A stretch of DNA of 41,204 bases from Coprenecus sp964640305. GTDB taxonomy: Bacteria; Bacteroidota; Bacteroidia; Bacteroidales; UBA932. The notes under the pieces are model-generated. The model was not told where the DNA came from. It made no database searches and worked only from the letters and a program-made list of their open reading frames with translations. The translations under genes were made by a program, and so were the position numbers. This document shows positions 34,933 through 41,204 of this stretch, piece after piece. The stretch lies in NCBI GenBank assembly GCA_964640305.1, contig CAZXFF010000016.1, forward strand, positions 1 to 41,204, in the 5' to 3' direction. Numbering within the stretch: the first letter of the stretch is position 1; every line of letters starts with the position of its first letter.

Positions 34933-35259
34933 ATGAAATACAAATCACAGGATACCGGAAACCAGTCCCCTGAGAAGAAGAAAAAAGTACTCAGGATACT
35001 TGCCAACAAATACTTTATCGTTTCGTTGGCTTTTGTAATCCTTGTAGGGTTCGTGGACCGCAACAACATTGTAAGGTGGTGCCGCGATGTCCTTACTGTC
35101 GTACGTCAGGAAAGGCTTATCCGCCAGTACCGCAAAGACATAGACGCACTTGACGGCAAACTCCGGGAACTTTCATCAGACAGGGATTCCCTTGAAAAAT
35201 TCGCCAGAGAACAGTACTATTTCCAGAAAGAAGACGAAGAAGTCTTTATCGTTGATTGA
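34933..35259 (+). CDS. Septum formation initiator, FtsB/DivIC-like
   Basis: Small bitopic division protein. A basic N-terminus (~1-25) is followed by one membrane helix (~27-43, FIVSLAFVILVGFVD) and a coiled coil (~58-92, RLIRQYRKDIDALDGKLREL). It ends FAREQYYFQKEDEEVFIV; the FAREQY segment is the conserved DivIC/FtsB post-coil motif. It should bind FtsL and FtsQ at the division site. The last 14 bases overlap the convergent pth gene. Confidence 0.88.
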   Translation: MKYKSQDTGNQSPEKKKKVLRILANKYFIVSLAFVILVGFVDRNNIVRWCRDVLTVVRQERLIRQYRKDIDALDGKLRELSSDRDSLEKFAREQYYFQKEDEEVFIVD

Positions 35260-35809
35260 ACTGGTTCATGGTCCTTTCAATCCCGGCCAGACCGAATGAC
35301 TTTATAGCTTCAATACATTTTTCCCTGATTGCAGGCAGTTCCGCTGCCTCTTCCGGAGTCCATTTGCCGAGAACGAAATCAACCTGGGATCCGAAACCGA
35401 TATGGGAACCTATCCCTACCCTCAGACGGGGATATGCCTCCGTACCAAGCATTTCGGATATGTTGGCAAGTCCGTTATGGCCACCGGAACTGCCTTTCTT
35501 GCGCATGCGTATGGAGCCTAAGGGCAAAGCCATATCGTCTGCAACCACGAGCAGGTTTTCCAGCTCGATTTTTTTCTTTTCAACCCAATATGAAACTGCC
35601 TTCCCGCTCAGATTCATATAAGTGGAAGGTTTCAGCAATATAAAGAGACGACCCTTGACATTTATCTCCGCGATATCTCCGTATCTGGAGGTCGTAAAAG
35701 AAATATTGGATGCCTTGGCCCAGGCATCCAATATTGAAAAACCCATGTTATGTCGGGTATTGTCGTACTCGTAACCTATATTGCCCAAGCCGGTTATCAG
35801 AAAGCTCAT
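35246..35809 (-). CDS. pth: Peptidyl-tRNA hydrolase
   Basis: Frees tRNA from peptidyl-tRNA released by stalled ribosomes. Canonical elements are GLGNIGYEYDNTRHNMGF (Asn and catalytic His near 21), RLFILLKPSTYMNLSGKAV (near 60), ADDMALPLGSIRMRKKGSSGGHNG (near 92-115) and RLRVGIG. Length (187) is normal. It lies 21 bp behind rplY, a common pairing in many bacteria. Confidence 0.96.
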   Translation of the reverse strand: MSFLITGLGNIGYEYDNTRHNMGFSILDAWAKASNISFTTSRYGDIAEINVKGRLFILLKPSTYMNLSGKAVSYWVEKKKIELENLLVVADDMALPLGSIRMRKKGSSGGHNGLANISEMLGTEAYPRLRVGIGSHIGFGSQVDFVLGKWTPEEAAELPAIREKCIEAIKSFGLAGIERTMNQFNQR

Positions 35810-35830
35810 AGGACAAACAGGCTGAGTTTA

Positions 35831-36412
35831 CTATTTTGCAGCGGCTGCAGCGGCGGCAGCGGCAGCGGCACGTGTATGCTTAACTGTACATACGCCTGTT
35901 GTCTTGGGGCTGACGATCTTGATTCCTTCGAAAGAGAGGTCACCGGCCACGATCTGTTTGCCGAGCTGCAGGCTGGTAATGTCAATGTCCAGGACATCGG
36001 GAATTGCATCGGGGAGACCGCTCACCCTGAGTTTGCGCGCTTCAACGAGAAGCTTACCGCCGGCCCTTACACCTTCGCAGTTACCGAAGATATTGAGAGG
36101 TACATTGATTGAGATAGGCTTATCCGCAGATATTGCAAGGAAATCCGCATGGATTGTACTGTCGTTTACAGGATGGAACTGGAGATCGTGCAGAATTGCA
36201 AGATACTGTTTTCCGTCTATATCAAGATCCACGATATAGCTGTTGGGTGTGTGAGTAAGGGTCTTGAGAGCTTTTGCACTCACTGAGAACATGATGTTTT
36301 CAACTCCCGCTCCGTAAAGCACGCAAGGGACATCTCCGTTTCTTCTGATATCCTTGATGGCAGACTTGTTTCCTTTGGCCCTGCCTTTGCCAGACAAAGT
36401 AATGTGTTTCAT
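35831..36412 (-). CDS. rplY: 50S ribosomal protein L25/Ctc with poly-alanine tail
   Basis: Binds 5S rRNA in the large subunit. The L25 domain (~1-95) contains RNGDVPCVLYGAG and FHPVNDSTIHADFLAI; the Ctc C-terminal beta-barrel domain (~100-180) follows. The end is odd: HTRA and then a run of alanines, over ten, before the final Lys, encoded by mixed GCN codons. A strong promoter and a structured ~75-nt leader lie upstream. Divergent from the rubrerythrin gene. Confidence 0.95.
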   Translation of the reverse strand: MKHITLSGKGRAKGNKSAIKDIRRNGDVPCVLYGAGVENIMFSVSAKALKTLTHTPNSYIVDLDIDGKQYLAILHDLQFHPVNDSTIHADFLAISADKPISINVPLNIFGNCEGVRAGGKLLVEARKLRVSGLPDAIPDVLDIDITSLQLGKQIVAGDLSFEGIKIVSPKTTGVCTVKHTRAAAAAAAAAAAK

Positions 36413-36492
36413 AAAACTTTTGATAAAAATGTGTTACTCAGTCCGGTGTTTCCGGACCCCATTGCACCAAAAAGTCCAGCTTTTTGAGTGCG
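36413..36492 (-). promoter_or_regulatory. Structured rplY leader with two hairpins and an alternative pairing
   Basis: Reading the minus strand, hairpin 1 is CAAAAAG-ctgga-CTTTTTG (36486-36468) and hairpin 2 is GTCCGG-aaaca-CCGGAC (36457-36441). CTGGAC, from the loop and 3' arm of hairpin 1, can also pair with the GTCCGG arm of hairpin 2 (five Watson-Crick pairs and one G-U), which would break both. The predicted transcript start is a few bases downstream of the -7 box at 36493. Ribosomal leaders often autoregulate; that is inference here. Confidence 0.5.
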
Positions 36493-36523
36493 CAAAAGTA
36501 CACATTTTTTCTGAAAACACAAT
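36493..36523 (-). promoter_or_regulatory. rplY promoter
   Basis: Minus-strand -7 box TACTTTTG (36493-36500) with ATTG (36520-36523) exactly 19 bp upstream, close to the TTTG-N19-TAnnTTTG pattern. Its -33 box lies 3 bp from that of the opposite-facing rubrerythrin promoter. Confidence 0.68.
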
Positions 36524-36526
36524 AGT

Positions 36527-36557
36527 ATTGGACGAAATGGTTTTTTTCGTATCTTTG
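36527..36557 (+). promoter_or_regulatory. Rubrerythrin promoter
   Basis: ATTG (36527-36530) and TATCTTTG (36550-36557) are 19 bp apart. The ATG follows 31 bp after the -7 box. Confidence 0.68.
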
Positions 36558-36588
36558 TATGTTATTCATTCATTAACAACACATCATT

Positions 36589-37146
36589 ATGGAAAAGAAA
36601 TGGAGATGTACAGTATGCGGTTATGTACACACAGGAGAAAATGCTCCTGAAAAATGCCCTCTATGCAATGCTCCCGCAAGCAAATTCGTAGAGATTACCG
36701 AAACCAAAAATGAACTTTCATGGGCTGACGAACATATCATTGGGGTTGCAAAAGGATGCGACCAGGAGATCTGGGAAGGACTTCAGGCCCATTTCAACGG
36801 GGAATGCACCGAGGTCGGCATGTACATAGCAATGAGCCGTCAGGCAGACAGGGAAGGCTATCCTGAAATAGCAGAAGCCTACCGCCGCATCGCTTATGAA
36901 GAAGCCGACCATGCAGCAAGATTCGCAGAACTGATCGGCGATGTGGTTTGGGACACAAAGACAAACCTCAAGAAGAGAATGGAAGCCGAAGCCGCTGCAT
37001 GCGCAGACAAGAAACGTATTGCGACCAAAGCAAAACAGCTGAACCTCGATGCCATCCATGACACCGTTCATGAAATGTGCAAAGATGAAGCCCGCCACGG
37101 TCAGGCATTCGAAGGACTGTACAAGAGGTTTTTCGGAGACAAATAA
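36589..37146 (+). CDS. Reverse rubrerythrin (rubredoxin domain first)
   Basis: Predicted NAD(P)H-linked peroxidase component protecting an anaerobe from O2 and H2O2. The rubredoxin-type Fe site is at the N-terminus (CTVCGYVHTG, then CPLCNAP, within residues 8-25) and a four-helix diiron domain follows, with ligand motifs CTEVGMY, EEADHAARFAE and DEARHGQAF. In ordinary rubrerythrin the order is reversed, hence the name. Length (185) fits. It has its own promoter and is convergent with the C11 peptidase. Confidence 0.92.
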   Translation: MEKKWRCTVCGYVHTGENAPEKCPLCNAPASKFVEITETKNELSWADEHIIGVAKGCDQEIWEGLQAHFNGECTEVGMYIAMSRQADREGYPEIAEAYRRIAYEEADHAARFAELIGDVVWDTKTNLKKRMEAEAAACADKKRIATKAKQLNLDAIHDTVHEMCKDEARHGQAFEGLYKRFFGDK

Positions 37147-37155
37147 ATCCGGAAT

Positions 37156-38343
37156 CTATTCCACCATCTTGACGGCCTTGTTCCATGCAAGACCTTTATA
37201 GAATTCATCAAGATAACGGTTCTCGGGGTTAGGCACATAAGTGCTCAACCCCGAGTATTTTTTGATATCAAAGCCGCTTGTTCCCACCATGAAATGCTCG
37301 GTTGCGTATTTGGCAATCACCACATTCTGCATAGCTGCAGCAAATTCAGCATAAGATGAGGCATTGGCTATCCTGGAAACGAAGTCATCCAGATCGTAGA
37401 ACCAGTGCCTGTTGTATCTGAAATAGCCCTGGATGCCTTTCATGTCCAAAGAAAGGTAAGACTTGCCGCTGACCGAGAATATATCAAAGCATACATTTGC
37501 CAGCATGTCCAGACCTTTAGTGTCAATCATGGAAACAGTAGAAGCCCCACCGGCTTCGCCCGCTTCGAAAAATTTCCTGGACACCTCGACCAGCGCATCG
37601 GTCCCGGGTCTGAACAGATCCCCCAGCACCAAGTCATAAGGCATTCCGTCTGCAAGGACTTCAGCAGGGGAAAATATGAGATAATCACATTTGTCTTTCA
37701 GTTCATATGCAACTTCAATACCGCCCATCAGACATGCATCGAAAACAATGAACGAAAACTTCAGCGGCAATGCATCGGCCAGTTCCGTTATTTCCATCTC
37801 ATTGTTCCCGAAATTCCTGGACATGCCGAAAGACTTTACCAGATGTGAAAACGGATCTTCCTGAACCGAAGCCGGAGAAGTCTGGTTGCCAGAAACCGGA
37901 TTGGCATAATACCCTTCGGGGAGCCAGCCAGTAGCATGGGACCACAATACCAGGCCATATTCCTTTGACGGGAAAAGATTGCAAGAATATTGCAGGACCG
38001 CCCTCATCACTTCCGGATCCGAAGAATCCTGATATTCATATTCCCTCAGCACCTCCATATTGACAACACCGAAACGGTCTTTGCTCAACCTCAGGAGTTT
38101 CGGCAAATCGCCTGCAATATCAAGATACACGAGAAGCACATTACCGCCCTCGCCTTTTCCGAAATAATCCGGGACATCCCCTTGTCTCATTTCCTCAATA
38201 TCCGAACGGGCGAAAGAACTCAGATTGTTGTCTGCCGCTATATATACAAGGACAGTACGGTCTATATCCCCAAACTTGTCCCCGTTGATGTTGCAGGAAG
38301 TCAGAAACAGTATAAAAGCCATTATGATTCCACACTTTTTCAT
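37156..38343 (-). CDS. Clostripain-like cysteine peptidase (C11), lipoprotein
   Basis: Secreted or envelope-bound caspase-fold protease that cuts after Arg or Lys in known relatives. The ATG at 38343 opens a lipoprotein signal (FILFLTSC, Cys near 16); the same frame extends to 38424 but without signal-peptide sense. The dyad is the His in LWSHATGWLPE and the Cys in FDACLMGGIEVAYEL, both standard for clan CD C11. The C-terminal ~120 residues (YFRYNRHWFYDLDDFV on) are less conserved. Length 395. Confidence 0.9.
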   Translation of the reverse strand: MKKCGIIMAFILFLTSCNINGDKFGDIDRTVLVYIAADNNLSSFARSDIEEMRQGDVPDYFGKGEGGNVLLVYLDIAGDLPKLLRLSKDRFGVVNMEVLREYEYQDSSDPEVMRAVLQYSCNLFPSKEYGLVLWSHATGWLPEGYYANPVSGNQTSPASVQEDPFSHLVKSFGMSRNFGNNEMEITELADALPLKFSFIVFDACLMGGIEVAYELKDKCDYLIFSPAEVLADGMPYDLVLGDLFRPGTDALVEVSRKFFEAGEAGGASTVSMIDTKGLDMLANVCFDIFSVSGKSYLSLDMKGIQGYFRYNRHWFYDLDDFVSRIANASSYAEFAAAMQNVVIAKYATEHFMVGTSGFDIKKYSGLSTYVPNPENRYLDEFYKGLAWNKAVKMVE

Positions 38344-38364
38344 CCCTTTTTTACTTTTATTTAG

Positions 38365-38392
38365 CAAATATAGAATAAAAACACTATTTTTG
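38365..38392. promoter_or_regulatory. Two facing promoter boxes between the C11 and ytxH-like genes
   Basis: Minus-strand TATATTTG (38365-38372) serves the C11 gene, 21 bp from its ATG. Plus-strand TATTTTTG (38385-38392) serves the YtxH-like gene, 37 bp from its ATG. Neither has a good -33 box. The region is very A+T-rich. Confidence 0.45.
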
Positions 38393-38429
38393 TAATTAAA
38401 CACTGTTTTTAACAAAAAAATCATAGGTT

Positions 38430-38672
38430 ATGAAAAGTGAGAATCTCTTTACATTTTTAGGTGGGGCACTGGTAGGCGCTGCCTTGGCTATCCTCTTCGC
38501 ACCTGACTCTGGAGACGAGACCAGAAAAAAGATCAGAGACACATTCGACAAGGAATATCAGGGACTGAAAAACAAACTGAACAATCTGGAAACAAAAGCA
38601 AAAGCCGCTGCCAACGCCTATTCTGCCGCCGGGAATGATGCAGGAATACCATCCGAAACTGACGATCTATAA
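38430..38672 (+). CDS. YtxH-like small membrane protein
   Basis: 80 residues. A glycine-rich hydrophobic helix near the N-terminus (FTFLGGALVGAALAILFAPDSGDETRK, in part) is followed by a charged amphipathic/coiled-coil stretch (about residues 30-60) and a polar end. FAPDSGDETRKKI is the YtxH (PF12732-type) hallmark. Such proteins are linked to stress in Firmicutes; their role is unclear. It begins a run with two more small genes and trkA (gaps 5 bp, overlap, 7 bp). Confidence 0.85.
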   Translation: MKSENLFTFLGGALVGAALAILFAPDSGDETRKKIRDTFDKEYQGLKNKLNNLETKAKAAANAYSAAGNDAGIPSETDDL

Positions 38673-38677
38673 CAGAA

Positions 38678-39049
38678 ATGGAAGACAACAGCGTCAACAA
38701 AAATCCGCTTGGGGATCTCTTCTCCTCTGTTAAATGCTACATTGACCTGAGGATTGACGAGATAAAGCTTACACTTGCCGAAAATCTGGCCAAGATCTTC
38801 AGCAAGATTATATTTTTTTTCCTGGCGTTCGTGCTTGTCGGTGTAATCTGCGGCATAATGGCTGCAGCTTTAAGTTCCTGGTTCGAGACTCTGCTTGGAA
38901 ACAGAACCCTGGGGCTTCTCCTGACAGGAGGGATATTCCTTCTGGCTCTGCTTGTCCTGTTCCTTTTCAAGGACAGGTTCCTGGTCAATACCCCTCTGAG
39001 GATGTTCTTGAAAATGTTTTTTGACAATGGAAAAAATGGAAAGAAATAG
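38678..39049 (+). CDS. Holin-like (phage holin superfamily III-type) membrane protein
   Basis: 123 residues with an amphipathic N-terminal region (residues ~10-40, containing YIDLRIDEIKLTLAENL) and two membrane helices (~46-68 and ~82-105) joined by a short loop, ending in a basic tail. This is the pattern of the widespread holin-X/PHE-type proteins, which in Bacteroidota chromosomes usually sit beside YtxH and are not phage genes. Its stop lies inside the next gene. Confidence 0.8.
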   Translation: MEDNSVNKNPLGDLFSSVKCYIDLRIDEIKLTLAENLAKIFSKIIFFFLAFVLVGVICGIMAAALSSWFETLLGNRTLGLLLTGGIFLLALLVLFLFKDRFLVNTPLRMFLKMFFDNGKNGKK

Positions 39050-39296
39050 CAGAAGTCAGGAATACGCCAACATACGCAACCTTAAGGAGCTGCAATATCA
39101 CAGAAGGCTTTTGTCCTCCAGAATAGACCATCAGGAAGTGACGGTAATGTACAGACTGCGCTGCCTGTGGGATTTCATTTCCCCTACCAACATCCTGGAT
39201 ATGGGCTTCAGGGCCATTGCCTCCCACAACCAGTCTTTCAATATCTTTTACAGGACAGTATCTTTTGCCAGAAGTCTGCTGAAAGGCAGGAAATAA
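39027..39296 (+). CDS. Small conserved-looking hypothetical protein
   Basis: 89 residues, not recognised. The start is ATG 39027 (39036 is also possible); a TTG at 39021 would be longer. It begins polar and basic, with an amphipathic stretch (NLKELQYHRRLLSSRID) and a more hydrophobic middle near FNIFYRTVSFARSLL. It overlaps the holin-like gene by 23 bp and ends 7 bp before trkA, which argues that it is translated. It is probably membrane-associated, though without a clear transmembrane helix. Confidence 0.6.
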   Translation: MEKMERNSRSQEYANIRNLKELQYHRRLLSSRIDHQEVTVMYRLRCLWDFISPTNILDMGFRAIASHNQSFNIFYRTVSFARSLLKGRK

Positions 39297-39303
39297 CAGG
39301 ACT

Positions 39304-40647
39304 ATGAAAATAGTAATAGCAGGAGCAGGGGAGATCGGTACACATTTGGCCAAGATGCTTAGTCTGGAATACCATGACATTACCGTCATCAGTCCGGATG
39401 AAGAAAGCCTGGCCAGAATCTCCGAAGAATCGGACGTGGTAACCGTAACCGGTCTGCCTTCTTCCATTGACGTACTGACAAGCGCCGGCACAGGCACTGC
39501 GGACCTGTTCATCGCAGTAAGCCCTGAATCGGAACAGGACATTAATGTAGTGTCCGCTGTCCTTGCAAAGAAGCTGGGGGCAAAGAAAGTCACCGCACGT
39601 ATCAACAACGAGGAATACCTCAAGAACGAAAACAGGGTTCTGTTCACCGATTTGGGGATCGATTCCCTGTTCTATCCTGAAAAGATCGCTGCCAACGAGA
39701 TCGTAAATCTCCTAAAGCAGAATGCATCGGAATTCATGAACTATTCCCATGGGAAACTGCAGCTCATCGTTTTCAGGATAGAAGAATGTTCACCGATGAT
39801 TGACCGCACTGTAAGGGAACTCAGGCAGCAGACACACAATCTTCTCAGATCGGTTGCAATAACCCGCAACGACACCACGATTATTCCCACTTACGAAACC
39901 AAGTTCAAACTTCATGACCAGGTATATTTCGTAACCAAGAAAGAAGGCCTCAGCGAACTGATGGCCCTCTCTGGCAAAGAAAAGGTTACCATACGGAAAA
40001 TGATGATCCTTGGAGGAGGGCGCATCGGGGAAATGGTTGCCAGATCCATGGAGAAGCAATCGGAAATAGTCAAACTGATAGAATTGAACGATGACAAGTG
40101 CGAATACCTTTCAGAAGTTCTGGACCGCACAATGGTGATCAACGGAGACGGACGCAATTCCGACTTGCTTATGGAAGAAGGCATCAGGGAGATGGATGCC
40201 TTTGTTGCAGTGACAAGCAGTTCCGAGGCAAATATACTATCCTGCGTAGTAGCGAAAAGGCTTGGTGTCCCGAAAGTGATTGCAGAAGTCGAAAACTTCG
40301 AATACATAAAGCTGGCAGAGGAAATGGGGGTCAACTCTGTCATAAACAAGAAACTTATCACTGCCGGAAAGATATTCCGGTTCACCCTTTCCAACAAGGT
40401 CCGTTCCATCAAGGTACTCAGCGGGACCGATGCAGTTGTCCTCGAATTCATTGTAAATACGAACAGTAAAATAACCACCGGAAAACTTCAGAACCTTAAT
40501 TTCCCTCAGGAGGCAATCATAGGCGGCTACATCAGGGGAAACGAAAGTTTCATGGCAGACTCGGAAACGACAATCCGCCCATACGACCAGGTAGTGGTAT
40601 TTGCCCTGCCCGAAGCAGTTGACAAAGTCGATAAATTCTTTTTATAA
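39304..40647 (+). CDS. trkA: Trk potassium transporter regulatory subunit TrkA
   Basis: Peripheral cytoplasmic NAD(H)-binding subunit gating the Trk K+ channel/transporter. There are two RCK-N plus RCK-C modules: MKIVIAGAGEIGTHLAKML opens the first and KMMILGGGRIGEMVARSME (near residue 232) the second, both GxGxxG Rossmann loops. Length (447) is that of full TrkA. The partner membrane subunit TrkH/TrkG is not in the window. It is in line with the upstream small-gene trio. Confidence 0.94.
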   Translation: MKIVIAGAGEIGTHLAKMLSLEYHDITVISPDEESLARISEESDVVTVTGLPSSIDVLTSAGTGTADLFIAVSPESEQDINVVSAVLAKKLGAKKVTARINNEEYLKNENRVLFTDLGIDSLFYPEKIAANEIVNLLKQNASEFMNYSHGKLQLIVFRIEECSPMIDRTVRELRQQTHNLLRSVAITRNDTTIIPTYETKFKLHDQVYFVTKKEGLSELMALSGKEKVTIRKMMILGGGRIGEMVARSMEKQSEIVKLIELNDDKCEYLSEVLDRTMVINGDGRNSDLLMEEGIREMDAFVAVTSSSEANILSCVVAKRLGVPKVIAEVENFEYIKLAEEMGVNSVINKKLITAGKIFRFTLSNKVRSIKVLSGTDAVVLEFIVNTNSKITTGKLQNLNFPQEAIIGGYIRGNESFMADSETTIRPYDQVVVFALPEAVDKVDKFFL

Positions 40648-40677
40648 TATAAATCAACACAATTCATCAAAATCATC

Positions 40678-41204
40678 ATGATACAATTCAATTTCACCGT
40701 TTCAGGAAAAACAAGGACCGAGCATGACTTGCTTGGCTATAAAGAAGTACCCGAAGAAGCTCTTTTCGGAATCCAGACCCTCAGGTGTCTGGAAAACTTT
40801 GACATCAGCAAATACCATCTCTGCGACTACCCTGAGTTCATCAAGGCATTCGGTATTGTCAAAATGGCTGCAATCCTTGCCAACCACAAGCTCGGTCTCG
40901 TTTCCGACGAGATCAAAGATGCCATCGTCCAGGCATGCAATGAGCTGATTGAAGGCAAACACACCGAATTCTTCCCTATTGACATGATGCAGGGTGGAGC
41001 AGGCACAAGTGCAAACATGAATGCCAATGAGGTAATTGCCAACAGGGCTCTTGAAATCATGGGACACAAGCATGGAGAATACCAGTACTGCCATCCCAAC
41101 GACCACGTCAACATGGCTCAGTCCACAAATGACGCATATCCCAGTGCAATGCACCTCGGACTGTATTTCATCAACGAGCGTGTACAGGCAAACCTCAAAG
41201 ACCT
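40678..41204 (+). CDS. aspA: Aspartate ammonia-lyase, 5' part (partial)
   Basis: Deaminates aspartate to fumarate, feeding fumarate respiration or succinate formation in anaerobes. About 175 codons are in the window and the frame runs off the end. It opens after a short leader with TEHDLLGYKEVPEEALFG, then GGAGTSANMNANEVIANRALE (near 103-123) and DHVNMAQSTNDAYP (near 140), which are AspA/fumarase-superfamily motifs. The catalytic-serine signature loop is beyond the window. Fumarase class II is the alternative, but the EVP and NANEVIANRALE blocks favour AspA. It starts 30 bp after trkA. Confidence 0.9.
   Translation, partial: MIQFNFTVSGKTRTEHDLLGYKEVPEEALFGIQTLRCLENFDISKYHLCDYPEFIKAFGIVKMAAILANHKLGLVSDEIKDAIVQACNELIEGKHTEFFPIDMMQGGAGTSANMNANEVIANRALEIMGHKHGEYQYCHPNDHVNMAQSTNDAYPSAMHLGLYFINERVQANLKD

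Noticed and set aside
38678..39049. Prophage remnant because of the holin-like gene
   Set aside because: No other phage gene is near. The YtxH/holin-like pair is, to my knowledge, a usual chromosomal set in Bacteroidota.
1..41204. tRNA, rRNA, CRISPR array, insertion sequence or attachment site
   Set aside because: I looked in each intergenic gap. The largest (about 176 bp at 36413-36588) holds two promoters and the rplY leader; no cloverleaf, repeat-spacer pattern or transposase was seen.

Overview
The window looks like an ordinary stretch of chromosome from an anaerobic, probably gut-associated member of the Bacteroidota, most likely order Bacteroidales. Four things point there. ParE ends in the Bacteroidota-style GLGEISPDEF segment. 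MurF and alanine racemase are fused in one gene. The -7 boxes have the Bacteroidota form TAnnTTTG, some with a TTTG/ATTG box 19-20 bp upstream. Starts mostly lack clear Shine-Dalgarno sequences. Anaerobic life is suggested by an [FeFe]-hydrogenase-like protein, a rubredoxin-first (reverse) rubrerythrin and aspartate ammonia-lyase. I see no rRNA, tRNA, insertion sequence, prophage or CRISPR array, and no gene-free stretch longer than about 180 bases.

Layout. 1-3439 (+): the 3' part of parE, a PlsC-like acyltransferase and an AMP-forming acyl-CoA ligase, tightly spaced. 3467-7344 (-): a four-gene unit with a NatA-like ATPase, a NatB-like permease and a 5'-nucleotidase split into two exported proteins. 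7401-9438 (-): a conserved hypothetical gene, rsmI and a membrane-anchored ComEA-like helix-hairpin-helix protein. 9487-12101 (+): thymidine kinase, a CNNM/CorC-type membrane protein and an exported DUF3108-like protein. 12138-16675 (-): Xaa-Pro aminopeptidase, a thioredoxin-fold [2Fe-2S] protein, a PAS-containing sensory-type [FeFe] hydrogenase and a SpoIIE-type phosphatase, with joints of -4, +1 and -4 bp. 16789-20080 (+): a lipoprotein asparaginase and a DPP IV-like peptidase. 20085-25138 (-): an M64 metallopeptidase lipoprotein, MurF-Alr and an alanine/sodium symporter. 25263-30303: a class III substrate-binding lipoprotein (+) meets its likely ATPase and permease (-) tail to tail; upstream of these are a MauE/DoxX-like protein and tmk. 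30412-32529 (+): purB and a YjjG-like phosphatase. 32539-34884 (-): a CPBP protease, phosphomannose isomerase with a natural six-His tail, and an Hsp15-like S4 protein. 34933-36412: divIC-like (+), pth and rplY (-). 36589-37146 (+): reverse rubrerythrin. 37156-38343 (-): a clostripain-like lipoprotein. 38430-41204 (+): a YtxH/holin-like membrane trio, trkA and the 5' part of aspA.

The most interesting unit is the putative H2/redox-sensing module at 12138-15299. The hydrogenase keeps the four cysteines expected to hold the H-cluster, but it has alanine in place of the proton-transfer cysteine (TSACP instead of TSCCP) and carries a PAS domain. A PPM/SpoIIE phosphatase, a natural output partner, overlaps it by 4 bp. 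Second is the rplY/rubrerythrin intergenic region: two back-to-back promoters whose -33 boxes form one palindrome, and an rplY leader able to form two hairpins with a competing alternative pairing.
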